Positions 43,799-54,667 are shown, numbered from the stretch's first letter. The stretch: DNA of 64,000 nt from Acanthococcus lagerstroemiae (GCA_031841125.1 CM063106.1:38994001-39058000), one strand, 5' to 3'. Notes: generated by a model not told the origin, from the sequence alone. Translations and numbers: made by a program.

Positions 43799-43878
43799 AA
43801 ATTATTTAATACATTTAGAAACGCAAATTTACATTTCCAAATTATTTAATACATTTAGAAACGCAAACTTACATTTCC
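43799..43878. repeat. Tandem duplication of a 40-bp unit
   Basis: Units 43799-43838 and 43839-43878 differ at one position (aaattt versus aaactt). The near-identity shows a recent duplication. Confidence 0.9.
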
Positions 43879-45409
43879 TACAATTTTGTGCATTTCAAAT
43901 TTTTTTAGTAATTTTTATAATTATTGGATTATTTTTATTACACTTTAAAGTTTTTTTTTAAATCCCTAAATTTAGAAAAATTCATAATTTAATTTCCAAA
44001 TAATGTTTATGGTATCAATTTTTCTATAGATTTTCAAATATTTTTCTAATTCTAAATTTCTTCTTATTTTTTTGGAGGAAGTTTTATCATTTTTTTGTTG
44101 TATATTTTCATCTCTTCTTCTGTTAGCTTCTTTATTGCGTTGTTATTAGGGGCCTCTATGACCTCAATAAACGCGAAAGACTTCAATCTCGTTAATTGAT
44201 TGTTCGAGAAGGTTGAACGTTTCCAGATAATATTGTAGAATTAGTAAGCAAAATCACTTTCCTTGCCTTCAACTCTAAAAATAGGATCACGAACTTTCAA
44301 CTTTAAAATTTTCTGTGCCTTTTTATACTGCTGAATTAATTATTTTCCAGCACTTCTTAGTACGATCACTACACTCTTTTAGGCACTGATCATGGAAAAT
44401 TTCTTTATCCTGATTACCCTGCCTGGTAACTTTGATTTTTTCCCCTTTCCTGGAAGGCATACTTATTGACCCAATCACTATTAGATATCCAAGTTTCTGT
44501 TGGCACAATTATTTCCATGTTTATTTTATGCGAGTTCATGAGGGGATCAAGACTGACGAGATACATTTATGATAGAAATTGTTCGAGTACAAGGAATTAT
44601 TTTTCGACAAAAATTTTACGATTAAGAGAATACAAAAGTTGATGAAAAGAAATTGAGTTCAGGATTTATATGTTCAATTATCACCGAGATCTATCCACAT
44701 TATAATATTGTCCGGCGATATTCTGGATAATTATGGCAGCTCTTCAACTTGCACTAGAACTCATAACCAGAAATTTTCAAAACTCAATTCACATCTTCAG
44801 AAATGAATTGCTTAAATGAAGAATTTTCTTCTCTGACCCATGCATCTTCTTTTTTAAAAGAAGGCAAACATATTCACATGCTGTAAAAAATATCCCTTAC
44901 TCAGTTCAAGACCAGTACATAGTATCAATTAGAAAAATAGGGCAGATACGCGAAATGTAGCCACTTAGAAGTCTTGTGGTTACTGAGAAGCCCTATTATG
45001 GCCACTAAGAAGTACCAACGTGGCCACTTTTAAATAAATGAAGTATGACAATCGTGAAAAAGATCGAATACAATAGAGTCTGTGGAAAAGTAAGAAGATA
45101 GCAACTCTAACCTCATACCAGGTACTGTCTTCTTTTATAGGATTTTAAGCTAGCCGCATTTAGACCCGTGGCCTCATCTAGCACATCTGTCCATGTAGCC
45201 AAATTGGGCACAACTGCCCCAGTTCTTTTTGGAGAATTCAGTATACCAAGCTGACAAGACAGTATATGTAACCAAAACCAATTTACATTTTTTAAATCGA
45301 TTCTCGATGAAAAATGTCTGCCCTTTCCGATGGAAGCGATCCTACGTCCTAATTCCACCCTTTTCTCCTCTAAAAGCTGGCAAAACAACCCCTTCCGTTT
45401 CCCCCACCA
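43879..45409. other. Very A+T-rich sequence, no gene supported
   Basis: Short frames only. At about 44957-45030 the words gtagccacttagaagt, tggccactaagaagt and gtggccactttt recur three times, as a minor repeat. Confidence 0.4.
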
Positions 45410-45793
45410 AGTAGCGTAGCCAGCCTGGTGTTCGATGGGAAGGGGGTCTAGTATTGACCAAAGGGAGAGAGGGAGTTAGAGGGGATGCTAAAATTTAAAA
45501 ACCACTATTTGACGAAATCGCAAAGAAGGATCCAGACCCCCTTTTTCTTTTTTCTAATTTGCTCACCACCCGAGTCCTGGAATCCGCCCTTTCGAGCATT
45601 ACTTCAGAGACGTCGGAGAGGCTGTTAGGGCTGTCTTAGCCCTCTTCCCTTCTGGCCGAAAAACCGGCCTAGGTCGAAAATTCTGGCGAGTTGCTATGTG
45701 GGCTCGAATCTGGGCCTGCCGGATTTTGAAACCAACGCGCTATGCACTCGGCCAACCAGACCTCTAGGGTCTAGACCCCCTTGACTACCGCCC
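45410..45793. mobile_element. Probable hAT-like MITE carrying a SINE
   Basis: The left part caagtagcgtagccagcctg resembles the CAGGGGCGTAGCCAGG-type hAT terminus seen at 9239. The right part cccccttgactaccgccctc reads on the minus strand as gagggcggtagtcaaggggg. The G-rich subterminal tracts match in type. A SINE sits inside. No clean 8-bp duplication was found, so the call is tentative. Confidence 0.4.
45544..45769 (-). mobile_element. tRNA-derived SINE, copy 1
   Basis: Reverse complement of the SINE at 48189-48411. On the minus strand the head reads gaggtctggttggccgagtg (A box region) and gggctcgaatctggg-like (degraded B box), then a body with ctcgccagaattttcgacct. A tail ending gagcaaattagaaaa follows. 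Imperfect flanks tccagaccccctt (45531-45543) and tctagaccccctt (45770-45782) look like a 13-bp target-site duplication with one mismatch. Confidence 0.75.
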
Positions 45794-48174
45794 TCGTGAG
45801 ACGTACATGAATGTTCTTTAGAGTGATTGTAACTATGGCAACAAAAAAACATGTTTTGATTTTAACTTGTCGCAACATACCTTATAATTTCATCAATCCC
45901 GGTTACATTATATATTTTGAGTTTTGTTCAACTATACGAACACCGTAACATATTCCGAAGTAATTCATCAATTTAGGATAGAAATATAACACTCTGATCT
46001 ACCATTTAAATTCATTTTCACGAGCAGTCTTATTAATCATAACTTTTTTCGCTATCTCTTCAGTGTGAAGGAACAGTCGACTCTCAGTTTCACAAAAGGA
46101 GCGAGTTCCGCATATTACGCGAATGTGGAAGTGCTTTAGCAACAGTAATATGACGAAGATGTCAGTATAATCACACATCAAGGAAACATGCCGCATAACA
46201 ACAGAGAACTTCATGTACGGCTCACATTCAACTTCTTGGCAAAACGAAATACAAGAATCTCGAAAACAAGAAAACGAGCACGAGCACGAGCACGAAAGTA
46301 CAGTATCTTTCATAAGAACATATAATTCAGGATACGGTATTTAGGTACCCTTTACGCTTGCACGCTTCGCATAACTCCCTGGCTAGCATTCAATATTTCA
46401 GCTTGTTAGGTATAAAAGGTAGAAAGTTGTAAATAAAATAAGACAGAACGCTCAACATCCTCGTTAAATTACAACAAGTGGATTCCGTTCAGTTTTTGCA
46501 GTTAAAAAGAGAAAATGCGTTTTTAAAAATGAGAAAATAGTGACAAGAATGAATACCAGTGTTACGCAAGAAAAGGATACCAAGTGGTTATGTGCGATTT
46601 CGATCTAGAAGAAAATTCGCCACAGAGGAAAAGGACATTAAAAACAGTATCAGGAAAAAGGCGTTGAAATGTTTTCAACGTATTCCCCAATGTAGCCAAT
46701 TTTTGAAAAATTTATGTTCGATTAAAGAGAGAAATTAAACGTGTTTCGCCGATTTCTTTTCCAAAAACAATATTGCCAACATTCCGATGAATAATTTATC
46801 GCGCCATTTCGGTACCGATAAATTTGAAAAAGTTGTCCGGTTTACTTCTCTTCTTTTTCTGCGCCTCCTTTCCGCTGCCTTTTCGCCCGACTTTTCTCGA
46901 TTCCAATTTTGGCGAATCACGTGTTCGTCGTCGATGCCAAAAAAACAAAACGATTATACTCGAGCATATTGTGCAAATTCCTCGCTTATATTCGATAATA
47001 TATTTGCTTTTATTTATAGCTATCTGGCGTAAAAATTTGTATATTACACCAATAAGTCACTCGGTTACGAATGTTTATTCAAGGGCGTGCCGAGAATTCA
47101 ATTCCTCGGATGGTCACGAAAATTTTGGAGACAGGAGAGTTAGGTTAGTCCTTATCTTAAATGTGTCTCAATGTTATCATTCCCGGAAGTTATTTGAGAT
47201 AATTCCAAAAATCTTCTTAATAAGTTCGAGCTTAATCCGATGAGTTCAAATTTGACGGTCGAAATTGGCCGTTCAGAATGAAAAAGACCAAAAGATCAAA
47301 AAAATAACGGATTCCGATGAAATTCTGAGGAGTTACTACGTAAAGTCTGTAAACTATGCAGGCAAAATTTTATCCTTTTACATTCACCGTTATACAGGGT
47401 GTCTGACAAAGTCGAATTTTGAAAATAAATGACCTTTAAATGTCCTCCCGCCCCAATTTGCTACGAATGCGCTAAAATAATAAATTGAAGCTAAAAATAC
47501 TTCTTCGTCTCTACACTATATTTTTCGTGAAAAAAACTCAATTTTATTGTATTATAGGTAGATAAGTCCAATAAAGCCCAATGTACCGATTTTGGCTGCC
47601 GTGCTTAGGCTGCATTACAACGTACAGCAAAGTTGTTCCTTCATGATATAGCAGCACTATCCAACTGTTTTTATCAAGATATTAGTCCACCGGTGCGAGA
47701 TACGTCAGTTGATAATTTTCCAAGAAGCGCTCCGATATGTTGTTTTTCGTGTAATTTGGAGGATTCACGAGTATTATGTAATGAAATGGAATTTATCCAA
47801 AAATCAAACGTTGGGTAGTTGTTGTAGTAGTACATAGTTAGTTAACAATCGACGCCAGAAAAGTAAAATTTGAGTAATTTGGAACCGAGGTATGCAATAC
47901 TCAAGAAAAATACTGGTATGTAACCTAATAAGATCCATCTTGTAAGATCAATTGTTTATCATTTCAGTTGTAACTTACTCATAAATTTCTCTTTGAACCA
48001 TGCTCAACATTTTATTTACTGAATTTCAGGTCAGACTTATTAGGTTTGATCTATCAACAAGTTGACCACAGTCTTCAGAAATTTGAAACCTATTTGCTTT
48101 TAGTACATAAGGAAGGCAAAAATCCCGACACGCCTTAAAGAAGGATTATTCACCGCCACTAATGCCTTGTTTAG
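45794..48174. other. Unique sequence, no gene supported
   Basis: Short overlapping frames occur at 46735-47243 on both strands. A hexamer array (cgagca)n of about four units lies at 46275-46298. A tacagggtgtctgacaaagtc word at 47391-47411 resembles a MITE terminus without a partner. Confidence 0.4.
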
Positions 48175-48188
48175 CCATTTCAAATATA

Positions 48189-48411
48189 GAGGTCTGGTTG
48201 GGCGAGTGGATAGCGCGTTGGTCTCAGAATCCGGAGGTCCCGGGTTCGAGTCCACGTAGCAACTCGCCAGAATTTTCAACCTAGCCCGGTTTTCCGGCCA
48301 GAAAGGAAGAGGGCTAAGAGCCCTAACAGCCTCCCAGACGTCTCTGAAGTAATGCTCGAAAGGGCAGATTCCAGGACTCGGGTGGAGAGCAAATTAGAAA
48401 AGGAGGAAGAA
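48189..48411 (+). mobile_element. tRNA-derived SINE, copy 2
   Basis: This is a 223-bp element. The head resembles a tRNA, with an A-box-like tgggcgagtggatagcgc and a B-box-like gggttcgagtcc, so it would be RNA polymerase III promoted. The tRNA-unrelated body runs from about 48270 (ctcgccagaattttcaacc to gggtggagagcaaattag). It is flanked by a perfect 14-bp duplication ccatttcaaatata (48175-48188 and 48412-48425). The head does not fold into a canonical anticodon arm, so it is not called as a tRNA gene. The LINE partner is unknown. Confidence 0.85.
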
Positions 48412-48639
48412 CCATTTCAAATATATTTGTGACCCAATGTAAACTAATTCATTGTTGGACCTGTTTGCTAGATTTCTTTACTATCAGATTATGTCGCTAC
48501 TTAGGGACCGTTAGGTCTGGATGGTTTCCCGAAATCTTTCACGTTCCCTAAAAATCTCTCATGTTCAGAAAAGGTCGCCCAGTAGCGAAGATATTCCCTC
48601 TGATTTGATACAAAGTTCCCTAATATCACATTAGCCAAA

Positions 48640-49030
48640 TCATTATGAGGGCAACTAGAAATTTAGGTTTCATTATGCGGACAGGTGCATACTTTTCGAA
48701 CATGACCACGTTCAAAATACTTTACTTCGCATACGTGAGATCACATCTAGAATTTTGAAGTGTAATGTGGAGCCCGTATAAGAAAACTGGACTAAAATAG
48801 ATTGAAAAACTCCAAAAAACAAAATTCTTAAGTACCTGTATAAAAAAGTGTTTGAATATTATCCGCAAGATATCCCATGCAAAGACTTGGTTAACGGCTT
48901 CAAAATGGACACTCTGTTGGTAAGGCGCCAGCTATTTTTGTTGCTATATATGTGGCAATTTCTATAAAAAGGGGTAACTTTGTCGATCGATCAAATTCTC
49001 AGAAAACGCGAAAAAAAATATATATATAAG
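48640..49030 (+). pseudogene. Jockey/CR1-type LINE ORF2 C-terminal fragment
   Basis: The translation from about 48643 reads MRATRNLGFIMR, KILYFAYVRSHLEF, WSPYKKTGLK, IEKLQKTKFL and a WTLC..GASYFCCYICG end. It matches the post-RT region of jockey/CR1-type ORF2 (YVRS.LEYGS.VWSPY....IEK.Q..FL). Stops after HLEF and LK and a later frameshift show decay. It is truncated at both ends and is a different copy from the minus-strand element at 10.9-14.2 kb, which has the same block. Confidence 0.7.
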
Positions 49031-49475
49031 ACTAGAACGGAATAGCCTTTAAATCACGCTTCTAAGATTGCAGTGCGAACACTGAATCAACAAAAAGCTA
49101 CAGTTCCGAGGGTGTAGACCACGACATGTCGTAGCTCGGATAACAAGTGTTACTCCGACCTACTATATATCCCGTGCACTGCACGAATCTATCTGCGAGT
49201 ATCATCGCAACCAAGATTTCGGCGTGACGGAATCGTACATATATTTTGGTCGAGAACATCAATTTTGAGATTTTGGTTGATTTCTATACAAAAAGCATCG
49301 ATTTACGCGCATGAGAGAGAAGAGGGAGAGAGAGAAAGATAATTATGAAAGAGAATGAGAAAAGAATGCGAATGTCTGCGTTCGCTTCTTCGTGGTTTTT
49401 CGAAGCTCACGAATAAAACCGATGTTCTGAATTGTTATCACGCAGAGGAGCGAAAAATTACCCTTCCAACAAGCC
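49031..49475. other. No gene; GA-rich run
   Basis: A gagagagaagagggagagagag run lies at 49312-49336, with otherwise unassigned sequence. Confidence 0.4.
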
Positions 49476-49752
49476 CTCGTCGAGGCTGGTAACGTGACTC
49501 CGCGGTGAGTTAGGGCCGCTTGACGGAGTGGGAGAAAAAGGGGTGTCTAACTTCATACGAGTTTTTCCCAAAAACGTGTTTTCGCGCGTTCTAGTTACTC
49601 ATCTTTGACCGCTTGTATCTCCGGAACAAAAAACGCTACAAATCTCGCAGATAACTCGTTGGCATTGGCACTCATTCCTCTATTATGTACTGTCCGTTAC
49701 TCAAAATTCGTCGGATCGACAAAGTTACCCCTTTTTATAAAAACTGCCACAT
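49476..49752 (+). repeat. Dispersed repeat A, copy 2
   Basis: 277 bp homologous to 17763-18041 in the same orientation. The right edge is cut at its ccaca word by the MITE at 49755. In copy 1 the homologous sequence continues as ccacaatttgtg. Confidence 0.75.
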
Positions 49753-49754
49753 TA

Positions 49755-49919
49755 TGTCACCGTGAAAGTTGATAATTCAGGGAATGTTGACAATACACGA
49801 TACCTAGTTAATGTTCATAAAAATATTTAAGTTGTCAACTTTAACTGAAACAGTCCGTCAATGTCGATAATCACTAGTTATTATCGACATTCCCTGAATT
49901 ATCGACTTTCACTGTAACA
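49755..49919. mobile_element. TA-flanked MITE with ~40-bp inverted ends
   Basis: The left end tgtcaccgtgaaagttgata and the right end read in reverse (tgttacagtgaaagtcgata) agree over about 40 bp with six mismatches, and include aattcagggaatgt. TA flanks each end (49753-49754 and 49920-49921), as for Tc1/mariner-type elements. The 165-bp unit has no coding capacity. The LTR element inserted directly beside its right end. Confidence 0.75.
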
Positions 49920-49921
49920 TA

Positions 49922-50357
49922 TGTAAAATAAGTCTCGTAGCACTTATTTTATGATGACTACATTTTATTCTTTCTTCGATCGTATTCATTTCGCCTGTTA
50001 AACTTTGATTCTCACCTTTGTCGAAACATGTTTATTTTTACTGTTTTTTTCTCTCTCGTTAGTTGTATAATTGCAGTCTTATCTTTCGTCATCTGTTGAT
50101 CGAATGTCGATGCTGCCTTTTAGTGGTATTGTCCGAGCTTGTTGAAGTCTCGATTTGATTCTTCGTGCTGTACAATTCGTCAGTTGGTTATTTACCGTCG
50201 TGATTAATACACCTGAATATTTTGGTGTTTGTCTAAAATCGACAATTATTCTTAAAATTTCCAATTTCATAATTAATGTATTAAATACTTTCATAATACA
50301 GTTTCACTTATGCAAGTTGGCTAAATTTCATTTCGTTCGATTAGTCAAACACTTACA
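49922..50357 (+). repeat. 5' LTR of the Gypsy element
   Basis: 436 bp, TG...CA termini, about 99% identical to the 3' LTR. It is followed by aattggaattttt and a T run. A primer-binding site is expected here, and a tgg triplet begins at 50361, but I cannot assign a tRNA. No TATA box is assigned with confidence. Confidence 0.92.
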
Positions 50358-50447
50358 AATTGGAATTTTTTTTTTTTTAATATTGTTCGAGAACTTTAAT
50401 TCGTTGTGTGACGTATTTCTCGAAAATTTTTTTATAAAAGTGTCATT

Positions 50448-51638
50448 ATGGAAGTTCGAAAATTGCAATTTCATATGGTGGTTGCTGCTAGTACCGACAA
50501 TAAAACCAATATTACTTTGGTTCGTCGTGTTCGTTTTTTCGAATCTATGTTGTGGTTCGGGTTTCCTGTCGAGCTGCAATTACTTTCTGCTCATGCTGAT
50601 TTGGGTAAAATTCCTGTTTTCAAGTCCGCTGTCAATTCGTTAAAAACTAGAGGCAGTTTTCGAAATGTCAACATCACCCTGCCTCCTGAGGTCTACGCTC
50701 TTTATGTCGATTCAGATGAAAATTTCGTTTTTGGCGAGCATGTTTTGGGCGAGGTTGAGGTTTCGTCTCGCTTGCCTGTCACTGAGTCATCATCTCCGGC
50801 TATGGATTCTATGGTCGTGTGTCTAGAGAAGTTGTCCAGTCCAAAAGAGGAGTCGTTGAAGGAGGTACTTCGTCATATTTTGCTTGAGAAGTTCAACCCC
50901 AAAAACAAGAATGTCGAGTCGTGGTGTGATCGATTTGAAAAGGAGTTGGCCAGATTTAAATTGGAAGGTCGCCGTCAAATCGAGGTCCTAAAGTCATGCT
51001 TAGATTCGTCATTGAATAATTGGTTCATCGTTACCCAAGAAAATTTGCCGTCTGATGCTGAGTGGCTTTTATGGCGTCAAGAATTAGTGTCCAATTTTGG
51101 TGATTCGTCGTTCCGTCCAATTTGTTCTGCGATTGGTTGTAAATACATCGGTGGTTCCTACGTCGATTATGCAATTAACAAAGAAAAATTGCTCATTGAG
51201 GTCAATCGAGGCTTCTCGAGATCAGTTATTTTAGATTTAATTGTCTATGGTTTGCCATCGCGTATTGTTAAGTCTTTAAACAAGAATAGTATTACCTCTT
51301 TGCAAATTTTAAAAGAAAAATTAAAAAAATATGAAGGCGAAGAAAAATTTTCGAATGAGAAATCAAAGTCGAGTAAAAATAGTAATTCTAATAACGTAAA
51401 TTTCAGTAACGTAAAGAAAACTAATTCGAGTAACGTACATTCTGAAAAGAAAAATTCGCCAACTAATACAAGTAATATGAAATCGTGTTCAATTTGTGTC
51501 AAAAAGGGACTCCTAAATCGTTTCCATCCAGAAGCAAATTGCTGGTTTAAGGACAAGCAGGGGTCCCAACAGAAAACGGTTAATAATTTAGAATTTGACA
51601 ATTCTTCTTCTTCTGAGGAGGATGTTCAAAAAAACTAG
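50448..51638 (+). CDS. gag: Gypsy gag polyprotein
   Basis: 396 residues, intact, starting at the first ATG downstream of the 5' LTR in this frame. The central part (about 148-260, from FNPKNKNVESWCDRFEKEL onward) has the tryptophan-bearing helical pattern of retrotransposon Gag capsid. 300-350 is S/N/K-rich linker. A single zinc-finger-like C-x2-C-x9-H-x4-C (CSICVKKGLLNRFHPEANC) lies near 350-370. It differs from the classical CCHC spacing but is seen in arthropod Gypsy Gags. The C-terminus is acidic and serine-rich. Gag would assemble particles and package element RNA. The last codons are CAA AAA AAC TAG, forming a slippery site. Confidence 0.85.
   Translation: MEVRKLQFHMVVAASTDNKTNITLVRRVRFFESMLWFGFPVELQLLSAHADLGKIPVFKSAVNSLKTRGSFRNVNITLPPEVYALYVDSDENFVFGEHVLGEVEVSSRLPVTESSSPAMDSMVVCLEKLSSPKEESLKEVLRHILLEKFNPKNKNVESWCDRFEKELARFKLEGRRQIEVLKSCLDSSLNNWFIVTQENLPSDAEWLLWRQELVSNFGDSSFRPICSAIGCKYIGGSYVDYAINKEKLLIEVNRGFSRSVILDLIVYGLPSRIVKSLNKNSITSLQILKEKLKKYEGEEKFSNEKSKSSKNSNSNNVNFSNVKKTNSSNVHSEKKNSPTNTSNMKSCSICVKKGLLNRFHPEANCWFKDKQGSQQKTVNNLEFDNSSSSEEDVQKN
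51629..51635 (+). promoter_or_regulatory. Minus-one ribosomal frameshift slippery heptamer (gag-pol)
   Basis: A_AAA_AAC in the gag frame, with the gag stop TAG next (51636-51638). The pol frame is minus one relative to gag and is open from 51617. This is the canonical X_XXY_YYZ arrangement. I could not establish a downstream stem or pseudoknot by eye. Confidence 0.75.
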
Positions 51639-52363
51639 TCGTGCCACCACTGATTCAAGTAAAAGTTAACGTAAATAATAAGTTGGATTGTTCTGGAACT
51701 TATGACACTGGTTCGAACATCTCAGCTGTACATCCGAAAATTTTAGAAAAATTAAATGTTAAAATTTTACGATTAACTAATGCTAATTCTAAAATGGTCA
51801 GTGGATATGGCAAAATTTTGGGTATTGCCCAGATTCAACTTAAAATTCTTAATATAACAAAGTTCGTTTATGTTTTTGTTTTGGATAGTCCGGATAACAA
51901 TCATGAACTAATAATTGGCTTGGACTTAATTCGAGCATTTAGATTGTGTCAAGATGAAAATTTAGTTATTTCTCAGAAAATGGGAAAATTTAAATTTAAA
52001 AGAAATGGTAATATTCCTTGTATTAATTCGATTGAATTTGTGGCAAATCTTAGTCATCTGGGTGCCGAGAAACAACGTTTAGTAGCTGATGTCATTCGTA
52101 GGTTCAATTTCGCTTTTGCTAAGGACAAGTTTGATGTTGGTCGTGTTAAGTCTCATGAAGCAGCGGTGAAACTTAGTGAACATAAGTACGTCTACAGAAA
52201 GCCTTACAGGTGCAACATTGTAGATCAGAAAGAAATAGAAGATCAGGTGACTGCTCTTTTTAAGGCTGGATTAATTGAGGAGTCTACTTCACCGTTTGCT
52301 GCGCCTGTCACTCTTGCCGTTAAGAAACAAGCTGATGGCACCCAGAAGAAAAATAGGCTATGA
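51629..52363 (+). pseudogene. pol: Gypsy pol, part 1: protease and start of reverse transcriptase
   Basis: The pol frame is entered by the minus-one shift and has no ATG of its own; a GTG lies at 51641. The aspartic protease has the active site YDTGSN with its aspartate codon at 51704-51706, and a LIIGLDLI flap-side motif near 51915. The RT N-terminal region follows (KPYRCNIVDQKEIEDQV, then LIEESTSPFAAPV). A TGA at 52361-52363, inside the conserved motif leading into IDYSALNK, ends this segment. The frame is unchanged afterwards, so this is a simple nonsense break. Confidence 0.85.
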
Positions 52364-52984
52364 ATTGACTATTCTGCACTTAATAAACTTGTGGTTCCTG
52401 AAAGTCAGCCGTTTCCTCTGATAGGAGATTTGATAGTAAAAGCTAGGGATTGTCAATGGTTTTCCGTACTTGACATCAACAGTGCTTTCTGGTCGGTACC
52501 ATTAAGGCAGAAAGACAGGTACAAAACTGCTTTTGTAACTCAGACAGGGCATTATAACTGGAAATGTCTTCCATTTGGGTTAAAAACATCTCCAGCAATT
52601 TATCAAAGAATACTTCGTAACGTACTTAAAAGAAACGACCTAGATAACTTTTCTGTTAATTACATAGATGATATTTTGGTTTTCCCTAAATCTTTTAATG
52701 AGCACTTGCTTCACTTAGAAAGGATAATGGACGCTATTTTTAAAGAAGGTTTTCGGCTTAGCATTAGCAAGTGCAACTTCGCTAAAAATAAAGTCAAATA
52801 TCTAGGTCATGAAATTGAGAACAATCTCACCCGTCCGATTTTCGACAATGTACTCCCGGTTCGTGAGTTTCCTGTTCCTAGGAATCAAAAAAATATTCGT
52901 CAGTTCTTAGGGAAGGTTAATTTCTATCACTCTTATATTCCAAATTCTGCTACGGTACTAGCTCCTTTACATAATCTTTTTTAA
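52364..52984 (+). pseudogene. pol: Gypsy pol, part 2: reverse transcriptase palm
   Basis: Same frame as part 1, continuing IDYSALNK. It holds the first catalytic aspartate in SVLDINSAFWSVPL (about 52465-52500), LPFGLKTSPAIYQR (about 52570-52610) and the catalytic YIDDILVF at about 52663-52685. The thumb/connection follows (KVKYLGHEI, then RQFLGKVNFYHSYIP). A TAA at 52982-52984, in the stretch before NVPFRWS, is the second in-frame stop. The catalytic residues themselves are intact. The role in the family is copying element RNA into cDNA in cytoplasmic particles. Confidence 0.88.
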
Positions 52985-54667
52985 AAAAATGTACCATTTC
53001 GATGGAGTGATAGTTGTCAAAAATGTTTTGATTTTGTTAAAAATTGTTTATGTAACGAACCATGTTTGGCCATTTTTAGCCCAAATAAAGAAACTAAAGT
53101 CTACCCGGATGCTAGTTTGGAAGGCATAGGTGCAGTCTTAAAGCAGAAGCAGGAAGATGGTACCTTTAAGCCAGTGACTTATTTTTCAAAAAAATTAAAC
53201 GAATTTCAAAAAAAGAAAAAAGCCTTGTACCTTGAATGCCTGGCTATCAAGGAGGCTCTAAATTATTGGAGCTATCAACTGCAATGTATCAATTTTGAAA
53301 TTATCACGGATCATAAACCTCTCGAAAATATGAAAATAAACACACAATTTGATGATGAATTAAGAGAACTAATTTTATCGATATCTCATTTTAATTTTAA
53401 AGTAACGTATCAGCCTGGAAAAATTAATTTAGAAGCGGATTGTTTATCTCGAAATCCAGTGCTCGAGCCACATGAAGCTTCATCAGAACTAAAAGTAGTT
53501 AATATTTTACAAATGGAGGATCTTTTGATCGATCAAAAATCTGTAGCCTTGGACAGAATTAACAAAAAAATTAACGTAATGAATGGTAAAAATGACTTCC
53601 TATTTACCAATCATAAAGAAAATAAAAAAATTATTGTTTCCGATGAATTTTCCAAGGAACTGGTTAAAAAAGCCCACTTTCATTTTGGTCATATTGGAAT
53701 AAAGCAAATTGAACTTACTTTAATTCCGTACTTTTATAACGTAAATTTTCATAAATTTATAAAAAATTTCTCAAAAAATTGTTCAGTGTGTATTAAAAAC
53801 AAAACTCGTCTTTCGCCGACATTTGGGCCAATGTCTCACTTGGGACCGGCCACAAAGCCTTTTGAATACATGTCAGTCGATACCATTGGCGGATTCTCTG
53901 GTAATAATTCAATTAAAAGATACGTCCACCTTTTGGTAGATCATTTTTCAAGATATGCATATGCTATTACATCTAAACATCAGAAGGCCACTGATTTTGC
54001 AAATTTGTTGAATTTAGTATTCAAAAATGGACATAACGTAACTCATCTACTCGCTGATCAATATGCAGGTTTAAATTCAGGAACATTTAAAAAATTTTTA
54101 AAAGATAAAAATGTAAAATTATTCTTCACAGCGGTAGATTGTCCATTTTCAAATGGGTTAAATGAGCGCCTTAACCAAACTTTGGTAAACAGATTACGTT
54201 GTAAAGTTAATGAAAATGAAATTAACAAACAGAGGCCATGGCCCAAACTTTTCGAAGAGTGCGTTCAAGAATATAATGACACAGTTCACTCTGTGACTAA
54301 ATATTCTCCAAATTATTTAATGAATGGAGTCAAACCTCCTCTCCTGAGGAATCTTCCGTTTGACAATTTTGATTTAGAAAAGGACCGAAAAATAGCTTTT
54401 CAGAATTCACTAGAAAACCATTCGGCTAACAAAAAGCGTTTTGACCGTAACAAAAAAGAGCCAAATTTCAAAATAGGTCAATTCGTCTACATTCTTCATG
54501 GAAATTCTCTCAATCGCAATAAATTGGACGACATTCGGACTGGTTCGCATAAAATTCTAAAAAAACTATCAAATGTCATATATGAGGTGGATGCTGGCTT
54601 TCAGAAGCACGAGTCTAATATATTTCATGTGTCTAAAATGTATCCTTTTCAGTCCGCCGACCCCTAG
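52985..54667 (+). pseudogene. pol: Gypsy pol, part 3: RNase H and integrase
   Basis: Same frame, open to TAG at 54665-54667. RNase H carries D in VYPDASLEG, E in YLECLAIKEAL and D in IITDHKPL, and ends ADCLSRNP. The integrase has an HH-CC zinc domain (HFHFGHIG, then CSVCIKNK, about 53680-53810). Its DD35E core has D in SVDTIGG (about 53877), D in LADQYAG (about 54055) and E in GLNERLNQ. Exactly 35 residues separate the second D from the E. The C-terminal part has IGQFVYIL and HKILKKLSNVIYEVD, a GPY/F-like region. There is no chromodomain. Integrase inserts the cDNA and makes the 4-bp duplication seen at the ends. Confidence 0.9.

Noticed and set aside
48189..48270. tRNA gene (Leu- or Ser-like)
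   Set aside because: It has box-like sequences but no proper anticodon or acceptor stem, sits at the head of a SINE with a target duplication, and has a second copy.
50155..50643. 162-residue frame overlapping the 5' LTR and gag start
   Set aside because: It runs from the LTR into gag in another frame, is hydrophobic by composition, and the copy at 54922 ends with the LTR.
54058..54246. Minus-strand frame inside integrase
   Set aside because: It is an antisense shadow of the DD35E core.
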